64,000 bases of DNA. Source: CAWDDG01 sp963801065 (GTDB taxonomy: Bacteria > Actinomycetota > Actinomycetes > Jiangellales > Jiangellaceae). A program made the translations under genes and the position numbers. Numbering within the stretch: the stretch's first letter is position 1; each line of letters begins with the position of its first letter. The DNA is taken from NCBI GenBank assembly GCA_963801065.1, contig CAWDDG010000008.1:682001-746000 (forward strand), written 5' to 3'. Below are positions 57,806 through 64,000 of this stretch, piece by piece. The notes under the pieces are model-generated. The model made no database searches and was not told the DNA's origin. It worked only from the letters and a program-made list of their open reading frames with translations.

Positions 57806-57817
57806 TACGCTGAGTGC
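57806..57817 (+). promoter_or_regulatory. -10 box of leaderless pgsA transcript
   Basis: TACGCT (57806-57811) ends six bases before GTG 57818; no ribosome site is visible. Confidence 0.4.
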
Positions 57818-58438
57818 GTGCCCGTCACGAACCGGAAGGAACCCCAGCCCAGCGCGTGGAACCTGCCCAACGCCGTGACGGTGCTGCGGCTCTTCCTGGT
57901 GCCACTCCTCGCCTGGCTGCTGCTGCGCGAGGACGGCGCGGACGACGCCTCCCGGGTGGGCGCGTTCCTGACGTTCGCCGTCGCCATGGTGACGGACAAG
58001 ATCGACGGCGACCTGGCCCGCAAGCGCGGGCTCGTCACCGACTTCGGCAAGATCGCCGACCCGATCGCCGACAAGGCCCTCACCGGGACCGCTTTCGTGG
58101 GCCTTTCCCTGCTGGGCGAGCTGCCCTGGTGGGTGACGATCGTCGTGCTGGTCCGCGAGCTGGGCGTCACGGCGTTGCGCTTCGTCGTGATCCGGCACGG
58201 CGTGCTCCCGGCCGGACGCGGCGGAAAGGTCAAGACCGCGTTGCAGGGGCTGGCCCTTGGGCTCTACCTGCTGCCACTCCCGGACGCCTGGCATCCAGTC
58301 GAGGTCACCGCGATGGCGGTCGCCGTCGTGGTGACGGTCGTCACCGGGCTCGACTACGTCGCGCAGGCCGTCAGGCTGCGGCAAACCAGCGAGCGGACGG
58401 CCGCCAGGCGGGCCCGCCGTACGCGGGCGGGCCAGTGA
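57818..58438 (+). CDS. pgsA: CDP-diacylglycerol-glycerol-3-phosphate 3-phosphatidyltransferase
   Basis: PgsA makes phosphatidylglycerophosphate from the CdsA product, in the membrane. The 206-residue protein has four to five spans and the CDP-alcohol phosphotransferase signature DKIDGDLARKRGLVTDFGKI then ADPIADK (D-x2-D-G-x2-A-R-x8-G-x3-D-x3-D) intact. NLPNAVTVLRLFLVPLLAWL is a typical N terminus. The stop overlaps the cinA GTG (58435). The upstream TACGCT suggests leaderless transcription from its own promoter. Confidence 0.93.
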   Translation: MPVTNRKEPQPSAWNLPNAVTVLRLFLVPLLAWLLLREDGADDASRVGAFLTFAVAMVTDKIDGDLARKRGLVTDFGKIADPIADKALTGTAFVGLSLLGELPWWVTIVVLVRELGVTALRFVVIRHGVLPAGRGGKVKTALQGLALGLYLLPLPDAWHPVEVTAMAVAVVVTVVTGLDYVAQAVRLRQTSERTAARRARRTRAGQ

Positions 58439-59631
58439 CAGACGCACGGCCGGACGCGGTCGCACTCGTGCTCGTCGGGGACGAGTTGCTGGCCGGACAC
58501 GTCATCGATGCCAACGGCCCGTGGCTCGGTCGTCGGCTCGCCGAGGCCGGCCTGCACGTCGTGTCGGTGGCGTTCGCACCCGATCGGGCTGACGCGATCG
58601 TCCGGGCCGTCGAGCGAGGACTCGACGACGCGGCAGCGGTCGTCGTGACGGGCGGTCTGGGCGGGACGAGCGACGACGTGACGCGTTCGGCGCTCACCGT
58701 GCTCGCGGAAGGGCAAACGCCGCGCGTGCTACCCAACGGGCACGGCATCGAGGACGGGGTTCGTCTGGACCTCGCGCGCGGGATCGTCTTCGCCGTGCCG
58801 GGTGTACCGGCCGAGATGTCCGCCATGGCGGACGAGCTGATCGTGCCCGAGTTGCGAGTGGCGGCGGGGCCGCTGCTGCCCCGGGTCACCAGGTCAGTTC
58901 TCGTCGTCGGCATGGGGGAGCGGCGCGTGTCCGAGCTGCTTGCGCCGCTCGAGGCCTCGCTGGGTCATGCCGGCGCGCTCGCGTACCTGCCGCGACCGGG
59001 CGAGGTCGAGGTCCGGATCAGGGCCGCCGGGCCCGATGCTGTCGCGACGGGCGGCGCCAGCGTCGTCCGTGCCCGGGAGCTGCTGGGCGACGCCGTGGCA
59101 GCCCAGGACGCGAGTCTGGAGGAGGCCGTCGTCTCAATCCTGGTCGGCTCTCGGGCGACCGTGGCCACCGCGGAGTCGTTGACCGGCGGGCTGGTGGCGG
59201 CAGCGTTGTCCTCGGTCCCGGGGGTGTCGGCTGTGTTCCGCGGGGGTGTCGTCGCGTACGCGACCGACCTCAAGGCCAGCCTGGTCGGCGTGCCCCGCGA
59301 CGTGCTGGAGCGGGACGGTCCGGTCGCCGCGACGACGGCCGCGGCGATGGCCCAGGGTGTCCGGGAGCGCTGTGCAGCGGCGTACGGCGTGACAACGACG
59401 GGGGTCGCGGGCCCGGAACCCCAGGATGGCCACCCGGCCGGGAGGTTTCACGTTGCCGTCGCCTCCGACGAGGTCGTGCGCGTCGCTTCATACGATCCGT
59501 GGCCGGGTCTGGTCGTCACGCGGCAGACGGTGCGGCGACGGGCGGTCGTCGCCGCTCTCGATCTGTTGCGCCGGGCGGTCGTCGGGCTCGGGCAAGGGCC
59601 CGGGGAATCCTCGTCCGCGCCGACACGTTGA
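58435..59631 (+). CDS. cinA: CinA-family protein, two-domain form
   Basis: A 398-residue protein with both CinA domains. The N-terminal MoCF-like domain has VLVGDELLAGHVIDANGPWL and VVVTGGLGGTSDDVTRSALT (the usual GLGPT-x-DD with P to G). The C-terminal nicotinamide-mononucleotide deamidase-type domain has VATAESLTGGLVAAALSSVP, VFRGGVVAYATDLKASLVG and GVTTTGVAGPEPQDGHPAGR. CinA members recycle NMN (PncC activity) and ADP-ribose. GTG 58435 overlaps the pgsA stop. In many relatives only the C-terminal domain is present at this locus. Confidence 0.88.
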   Translation: MTDARPDAVALVLVGDELLAGHVIDANGPWLGRRLAEAGLHVVSVAFAPDRADAIVRAVERGLDDAAAVVVTGGLGGTSDDVTRSALTVLAEGQTPRVLPNGHGIEDGVRLDLARGIVFAVPGVPAEMSAMADELIVPELRVAAGPLLPRVTRSVLVVGMGERRVSELLAPLEASLGHAGALAYLPRPGEVEVRIRAAGPDAVATGGASVVRARELLGDAVAAQDASLEEAVVSILVGSRATVATAESLTGGLVAAALSSVPGVSAVFRGGVVAYATDLKASLVGVPRDVLERDGPVAATTAAAMAQGVRERCAAAYGVTTTGVAGPEPQDGHPAGRFHVAVASDEVVRVASYDPWPGLVVTRQTVRRRAVVAALDLLRRAVVGLGQGPGESSSAPTR

Positions 59632-59725
59632 CGGAGGAAGCTCCTGCCTTCGGCGTCGGTCGGTGGCCGGAGGTACGGTGATAGTGCAAGTGGGGACGAC
59701 CTCCATCGCGAGAAGGGAGTGGCCG

Positions 59726-60040
59726 GTGGTTCTTGTCAGACGCCTGATCGGCGACGTCCTACGCCGCCGTCGGGTCAGCCAGCGCCGCACCCTTCGAGAG
59801 GTGTCGGCCGCCGCCCGGGTGAGTCTCGGGTATCTGTCCGAGGTTGAGCGGGGGCGCAAGGAAGCGTCCTCAGAGTTGCTTGCGGCGATCTGCCAGGCGC
59901 TCGACCTACCCATGTCTGAAGTTCTCCGCGAGGTCAGCGACGAGATGTCGCGGGTCGAGGCGGCCGCCGTCGGTGCCCTTACCGAGCTTCGCCGGCCGGT
60001 ATCCACCGTCGACCGTCGCGACGTGGTCGCCGTCGGCTGA
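59726..60040 (+). CDS. clgR: ClgR-like XRE-family transcriptional regulator
   Basis: A 104-residue helix-turn-helix protein: VLVRRLIGDVLRRRRVSQRR, TLREVSAAARVSLGYLSEVE, RGRKEASSELLAAICQALDL form the Xre-type domain that matches ClgR, the activator of clp protease and chaperone genes and of porin/efflux stress genes in actinobacteria. It lies downstream of cinA, the standard place. GTG 59726 has AGGGA seven bases upstream; the longer frame beginning inside cinA was rejected. Known ClgR proteins are degraded through their C-terminal tail by ClpP; the tail here ends VVAVG. Confidence 0.85.
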   Translation: MVLVRRLIGDVLRRRRVSQRRTLREVSAAARVSLGYLSEVERGRKEASSELLAAICQALDLPMSEVLREVSDEMSRVEAAAVGALTELRRPVSTVDRRDVVAVG

Positions 60041-60192
60041 CGCCGCGCGACACCGCTGGCGCGTCCGCCGACGTCTCGAATCGTCGAGCTGACGCGCGCA
60101 CTCCACCTCACGTCCCACTCGTGGGTGATGTCGGGTGCGCAGGACTATGCCGTCGTGACGTCCACGCGAGCGGAATGCGGCGGCTGGGCGTC
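60041..60192. other. Intergenic region after clgR
   Basis: The first 150 bases after clgR hold no supportable gene. Open frames are short and have no ribosome site. recA and recX, often located here, are absent. Confidence 0.4.
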
Positions 60193-60242
60193 CTGGAAGC
60201 GGGGCGGGGCATGCGGGCCGGAAATCCCCGCCCCGCTTCCAG
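60193..60242. terminator. 17-bp perfect hairpin, terminator candidate
   Basis: CTGGAAGCGGGGCGGGG (60193-60209) and its exact complement (60226-60242) flank a 16-base loop. It lies between clgR and the ROK gene. The GC-rich stem without T-run matches terminators seen in high-GC genomes; it could also protect or insulate the ROK promoter. Confidence 0.5.
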
Positions 60243-60262
60243 TACGGCCAAGATACCGGTAA

Positions 60263-60290
60263 GTTTCCTATCTGAAAAGACTGTTTCCGA
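60263..60290 (+). promoter_or_regulatory. Direct repeats GTTTCC upstream of the ROK gene
   Basis: GTTTCCTAT (60263) and GTTTCCGAT (60283) are direct repeats exactly 20 bases apart, about two helical turns, 20-45 bases before ATG 60309. The AT-rich sequence TATCTGAAAAGACTG between them is unlike the surroundings and may hold the promoter. A self-binding ROK regulator is possible. Confidence 0.4.
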
Positions 60291-60308
60291 TAGCGAAGGC
60301 GGAGCCGG

Positions 60309-61481
60309 ATGTCGCGTCGACCTGGGACCCCGAGCCTGCTCCGTGCGATCAACGACCGCAGCGCGCTCGAGCTGCTGCTCACCGAGGGTCCACTGACCCG
60401 GGCCCGGCTAGGAGAGCTGACCGGCCTGTCGAAGGTCACCGCATCGCAGCTGATGGCGCGCTTGCAGGAGCGGGGACTGGTAGAGGTGATCGGCACCCGG
60501 TCCGCCGGTCGCGGTCCCAGCGCGGAGCTCTACGCGGTCCGGGCAGGCTGCTCCCACGGAGTCGGCATCGACATGGCTCCGGACGAGGTCGTGGCGGCCG
60601 TGGCCGACGTCACCGGAGAGGTCCGCGGCCGGGTGACCCGGCCGGTCGCCGACGCCGATGACCCGGTCCGCGTCGTGAGCGACGCCGTACGCGCCGTGAC
60701 CGGCGAGGCGGGGATCGCCATGACCGACGTCGCCCACGTGGTGCTCGGGACGCCCGGCGTCGTCGACCCGGCCACCGGTGACGTGGGCTACGTCTTCGAC
60801 CTGCCGCGCTGGCATCGGGGCCTTCGTGACGGCGTTCGCGAGGATCTCGGCTGCGCCGTGACGATCGAGAACGACGTCAACCTGGCCGCTATCGCCGAGC
60901 GAACTTACGGCGCCGCCCACGACGTCGACGACATGGTGCTGCTCTGGGTCGGCCGTGGCGTGGGCCTGGCGGTGTTCCTGGGCGGGCGCCTGCACCGGGG
61001 GGCCACCGGCGCCGCAGGTGAGATCGGGTACCTCCCGGTGCCCGGCGTTCCGCTGCCGTCGAGTGGGTCGGAGCCCGACAAGCGGGCCTTCCAGCGGCTG
61101 GTGGGCGCGGAGGCGGTGTCCGTGCTCGCTGCGCAGCACGGCGTCGTCGCCGACGGTGCGGCTGAGGCGGTGCGCGCGGCGCTGGCGGCCGGGTCGCCGG
61201 CACAGGGATTCCTGGACGAGCTGGCAGAACGGCTCGCGACCGGGCTCGCCGCCGTGTGTGCCGTCGTCGACCCGGCCCTCGTGGTCATCGCCGGCGAGGT
61301 CGGCGCCGCCGGCGACGGTCCGCTCTGCGATCTCGTCACTCGCGCGATGGGCCGGATCGCGCAGGTCCGACCGGCCTTGGTGCCGACCGCGGTCCACGAT
61401 GCGCCGGTCCTGCGCGGTGCCCTGCTGACGGCCGTCGACCAGGCCCGCGAGTCGCTGTTCGCCTCGACCGGACACGGGTGA
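60309..61481 (+). CDS. ROK-family transcriptional regulator
   Basis: A 390-residue NagC/XylR-type regulator. The N-terminal winged helix covers roughly residues 8-70 (LLRAINDRSALELLLTEGPL, TRARLGELTGLSKVTASQLM). The ROK domain follows with GIDMAPDEVVAAVADVTGEV, GTPGVVDPATGDV, ENDVNLAAIAERTYGAAHDV and VGRGVGLAVFLGGRLHRGAT then GAAGEIG. The usual zinc-binding CxCGxxGCxE after the GEIG-H motif is missing; the sequence there reads PLPSSGSEPDKRAFQRLVGA. Sugar kinase activity is thus unlikely. Its stop overlaps the next gene. Confidence 0.85.
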   Translation: MSRRPGTPSLLRAINDRSALELLLTEGPLTRARLGELTGLSKVTASQLMARLQERGLVEVIGTRSAGRGPSAELYAVRAGCSHGVGIDMAPDEVVAAVADVTGEVRGRVTRPVADADDPVRVVSDAVRAVTGEAGIAMTDVAHVVLGTPGVVDPATGDVGYVFDLPRWHRGLRDGVREDLGCAVTIENDVNLAAIAERTYGAAHDVDDMVLLWVGRGVGLAVFLGGRLHRGATGAAGEIGYLPVPGVPLPSSGSEPDKRAFQRLVGAEAVSVLAAQHGVVADGAAEAVRAALAAGSPAQGFLDELAERLATGLAAVCAVVDPALVVIAGEVGAAGDGPLCDLVTRAMGRIAQVRPALVPTAVHDAPVLRGALLTAVDQARESLFASTGHG

Positions 61482-62101
61482 GCCGCCTGCGGCAGGGAAT
61501 CAATCCGGCGTCTGTCACGCTGATCGACACGATGAACGCACTCTCTGCGCCGACGCCGTGGGACGATCCACAGCCTCTTCTCGACGAGCATCCGCCGTCC
61601 GCCGCGGTCGATGACTTTCGCGACGCGATGGCGCGGCTCGCAGGGGGCGTAGGCGTCCTCACGACACGCGATCCCGTCAGCCGTGACTGCGGCATCACCG
61701 TCACGGCGGTGTCGTCCGTCTCCCTGATTCCGCCGCTCGTGCTGACCTGCGTTCGACGAGGCGGCTTCGTGCACGACGCGCTCGTGGTCGCTGACGGATG
61801 GGCGCTGACGATGCTGGCTGACGACCAGCTCGATCTGGCCCGCTACGCCGCTCGGCATCGCCACCCGGGCTCTCGCGACGACTTCTCACCGTGGCGCGTG
61901 CGCCGTGGCGCGGACTCCGGTGCCCTGATCTTCACGGGCGGTGTGTCCGCCGTCGAGTGTGTGCCCTACGAGCTGGTCGACGCCGGAGACCACACGGTGG
62001 CGATCGGCCGGGTCGTGGCCGTGGCCGACGATCTCGTCGGCCGGAATCCGCTCGCCTACGTCGACCGCCGCTATCACGCCACCGGTGACGCGCTGAGTTG
62101 A
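61478..62101 (+). CDS. Flavin reductase-like domain protein
   Basis: A 207-residue protein of the flavin-reductase-like (FMN-binding split barrel) type: FRDAMARLAGGVGVLTTRDP, GITVTAVSSVSLIPPLVLTC, FVHDALVVADGWALTMLADD, GADSGALIFTGGVSAVECVP and VAIGRVVAVADD match the family from NTAB/HpaC-type reductases. GTG 61478 overlaps the ROK stop (GTGA). ATG 61532 is an alternative start giving 189 residues. It may be co-transcribed with and regulated by the ROK gene. The partner monooxygenase is not in the window. Confidence 0.8.
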   Translation: MSRLRQGINPASVTLIDTMNALSAPTPWDDPQPLLDEHPPSAAVDDFRDAMARLAGGVGVLTTRDPVSRDCGITVTAVSSVSLIPPLVLTCVRRGGFVHDALVVADGWALTMLADDQLDLARYAARHRHPGSRDDFSPWRVRRGADSGALIFTGGVSAVECVPYELVDAGDHTVAIGRVVAVADDLVGRNPLAYVDRRYHATGDALS

Positions 62102-62129
62102 GCCGCGCGTTCTCCACGCCGTCCCGAGG

Positions 62130-62570
62130 TCATTGCTCCACCGGACGCGCTCGTTGAAGCGCCATCCACCGGCTCGGGTTCTCGAGCGGCGCGAAGCCGA
62201 GAGCCCGGTAGACACCGTGGGCGTCGGCGGTGGCCAGCAGCCAGCGGCGCAGCGTGGCGAGCTCCGGGTGCTCGAGCAGTGCGCTGACGAGGAAGCGCGA
62301 CAGCCCGCGGCCTCTGTGCTCGGGGAGCACGAACACGTCGGCGAGGTAGCCGAACGTGGCCCGGTCGGTGACGGCGCGGGCGTAGCCCGCCAGGGTGCCG
62401 TCGGGCGCGTAGAGGCCCATCGGTATCGAGCCCTCGATCGCGCGCTCAACCGTTTCGCGGCCGACGCCAGGGCTCCAGTACGCCGTCCGCAGAAAACCGT
62501 GGATGGTGTCGAGGTCCAGCCTCGCCGGGTCGTCGTCGACCTCGTATCCGTCGTCACGTCGGCGCAGCAC
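62130..62570 (-). CDS. GNAT-family N-acetyltransferase
   Basis: A 146-residue single-domain GNAT: FLRTAYWSPGVGRETVERAI, IPMGLYAPDGTLAGYARAVT, YLADVFVLPEHRGRGLSRFL (motif A with R-x-x-G-R-G-L) and ADAHGVYRALGFAPLENPSR (motif B), similar to actinobacterial acetyltransferases of the YjhQ/ArgA-like branch. The start lies within the end of the DUF1801 gene (17-base overlap), so coupling is probable. Acceptor unknown. Confidence 0.85.
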   Translation of the reverse strand: MLRRRDDGYEVDDDPARLDLDTIHGFLRTAYWSPGVGRETVERAIEGSIPMGLYAPDGTLAGYARAVTDRATFGYLADVFVLPEHRGRGLSRFLVSALLEHPELATLRRWLLATADAHGVYRALGFAPLENPSRWMALQRARPVEQ

Positions 62571-62922
62571 CGGTCACCAATGTCTTGACCACTCCTTCGA
62601 GCGTCGCCTTCTTGGCTTTCACGTCGTCCATGTCGGCGAAATAGACCATCCGCCGCCCGTCGGGATAGTCACCCTCGAGGATCTCGCTCTCGATGCTCGC
62701 CACCCGAGGGTGGTGGAAGACGAGGTGCACGTTCTTCACCGAGTGCAGATTGAACGTCGCGATGTAGTCGCCGTCATGACTGAACGTCGGCGCGTTCCAC
62801 TTGATCTGCTCGGTGATGTCCGGGCTGACGCCCTTGATGATCCCTCGCAGCTGCTGGACCTCGGCCTTGAACGGGTGGTCGAGCCTGTCCATGAACGCGT
62901 CGACGTCCTCGGTCTTCGTCAC
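62554..62922 (-). CDS. DUF1801 (YdhG-type) protein
   Basis: A 122-residue protein: VDAFMDRLDHPFKAEVQQLR, GVSPDITEQIKWNAPTFSHD, YIATFNLHSVKNVHLVFHHP and KATLEGVVKTLVTGAAPT, the DUF1801 family pattern (LR.I....P...E.IKW..P.F). Function unknown. The GTG at 62922 has GAGGAGG four bases upstream, which rules out a longer frame. It overlaps the acetyltransferase gene downstream by 17 bases. Confidence 0.88.
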   Translation of the reverse strand: MTKTEDVDAFMDRLDHPFKAEVQQLRGIIKGVSPDITEQIKWNAPTFSHDGDYIATFNLHSVKNVHLVFHHPRVASIESEILEGDYPDGRRMVYFADMDDVKAKKATLEGVVKTLVTGAAPT

Positions 62923-62965
62923 CGTGCCTCCTCGATGTGTGCCCCTTGCCACTGCTGTCCATCGC

Positions 62966-64000
62966 CTACGGTTGCGCAACCGTGCAACGCAGTCTTCCTG
63001 GGGCCGTGAGTGCTGGGCCCACGGCCCCGCTAGAAGGGCGGTGCTTGGGGGTGGTGTGGTCGTCGTTCTTTGTCGATGTCGAGCTCGCTTCGAGCACGGC
63101 GGGGGTGGGTGTCTGGTATTGGTGGCCGGTGGGTGCGGTCCAGGTGATGGTGCCGTCGGGGGCGCGTTGCCAGGCCCAGCCGCCTCCGGTTTTGGCGCGG
63201 TGGTGGTGGCGGCATAGCGGGTCCGAGGTTGTCGGCGCTGGTCGGGCCGTCGGGGAAGCGTTTGCGGTGGTCGAGGTCGCAGCGTTCGGCGGGTTGTCGG
63301 CAGCCCGGGAAGGCGCACACCTGGTCGCGGGCCTTGACGTGGCGGGCGAGCGACGGTGGTGGCCGGTAGACGGTGACGCCGTGGTCGAGCAGCACGCCCG
63401 AGACGGGGTCGGTGAGCAGCCGGCGCCAGGTGGCGTCCGGGTCGGCAGCGATCTGGCGGGCCATCGCGGCCGGGATCGGCCCGTAGCCGGCGAGCTCGCC
63501 GGGCTGCTCGTCCAGGCCGAGCAGGGTGCTGGCCGCAACCGTGACCCGGATGTGCGGCCCGCGCCCTGGCTGGCGGCGGTGCTTGCGGGTGCCGCGCCGT
63601 TGCCGCCGGCTCGGGGTGGCGGAGCCCGCTGCGTGGACCGCACCGTCGGCGGGGCGTGGCGGTGGTCGCCGGCGTCGGGGCGGTGGTCGCCGGGGTCGGG
63701 GTCGGCCGGGGTGAGCACGGCCCGGCACAGGTCGACCAGGGCGTCGGCGCGGCGGGCGTCGATGCCGCGCGGATCCTGTGGGTCGGCGCAGCGGGCCAGC
63801 GTGTCGACGGCGGTGAACACCACGGTGGCGTCGTCGGCGGGCAGCCGGGCGGTGATCTCGGCCATCCCGTCCGGCAGCGGGTGCAGGTCGAGGAAACGCT
63901 CCGCCCTGGCCCTGGCGTGCCGTTTGACCACGGCCTCGCGAGTCCACCGCCGCGACCGCCCGGAGCAGACTGCGGCGCAGCTCCGATGTGGTCTGCGAAT
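62966..64000 (-). pseudogene. 13E12-type DUF222/HNH endonuclease, frameshifted and cut by window edge
   Basis: The parts of a DUF222-HNH (13E12 repeat family) protein are visible in three frame segments. Near the window end LRRSLLRAVAAVDSR is read; then EAVVKRHARARAERFLDLHP and DALVDLCRAV follow in another frame; then HIRVTVAASTLLGLDEQPGE, RQIAADPDATWRRLLTDPVS and VCAFPGCRQPAERCDLDHRK (the HNH-type Cys/His/Asp core) in the first frame; and DPLCRHHHRAKTGGGWAWQR in the other. Shifts lie near 63930, within about 63560-63640, and near 63215, where one extra base separates NL from DPLCRHH. The 5' end is outside the window. Confidence 0.8.

Noticed and set aside
1..64000. CRISPR arrays, tRNA or rRNA genes
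   Set aside because: No regularly spaced repeats and no recognisable tRNA or rRNA segments were found on reading; a dedicated search would be needed to exclude a tRNA fully.

Overview
The window is high-GC DNA (about 70 percent G+C by eye) with GTG starts, ATGA/GTGA gene overlaps, TANNNT -10 boxes and housekeeping gene order typical of Actinomycetota. A 13E12-type (DUF222/HNH) remnant, a paa operon and WXG-like genes fit Jiangellales, Propionibacteriales or Micrococcales-like lineages. The genus cannot be fixed from the sequence alone.

Layout: 1-3062 holds the comM (truncated at the window edge), dprA and xerC DNA-processing genes. On the minus strand follows an M23 peptidase. 4162-8396 is the translation/lipid block rpsB-tsf-pyrH-frr-cdsA. 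rlmN, normally the next gene, survives only as a collapsed remnant (8433-8689). 8727-17967 is an accessory stretch: a DivIVA-repeat/glyoxalase fusion, a LysE exporter, a succinate-semialdehyde dehydrogenase, a three-gene overlapping operon with two WXG motifs, an adenylate kinase paralogue, M20 and S66 peptidases and a secreted CHRD protein. 18118-25961 returns to conserved genes (dxr, M50 protease, ispG, acetyltransferase, CapA-like lipoprotein, proS). Two ferritin-like genes on the minus strand precede the rimP-nusA-ylxR-infB-DUF503-rbfA-truB-ribF-rpsO-pnp-M16 translation and RNA-processing block (27401-39199), followed by dapB.

40168-47717 is a second accessory region: a membrane protein, azlCD amino-acid exporter genes facing an ASCH/winged-helix gene, DUF2461, an acetyltransferase, and the complete paaABCDE phenylacetyl-CoA epoxidase operon with a clear promoter and inverted-repeat operator candidate. 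47980-54961 is thyX (interrupted by a 322-residue LAGLIDADG intein)-dapA-rnj-ftsK; ftsK carries an apparent +1 frameshift. 55009-60040 is DUF72, SRPBCC, rimO, pgsA, cinA and a ClgR-like regulator. The usual recA neighbourhood does not follow; instead there is a ROK regulator, a flavin reductase-like protein, an acetyltransferase, a DUF1801 protein and a frameshifted 13E12-type endonuclease pseudogene running off the window.

Non-coding structure: a dispersed ~90-nt repeat present twice in opposite orientation (26035-26123 and 39213-39302), two long intergenic palindromes (16258-16338, 32161-32248), an Actino-pnp-like leader before pnp, and at least eight genes whose -10 box lies 6-7 nt before the start codon, predicting leaderless mRNAs. 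I saw no rRNA or tRNA gene and no CRISPR array.
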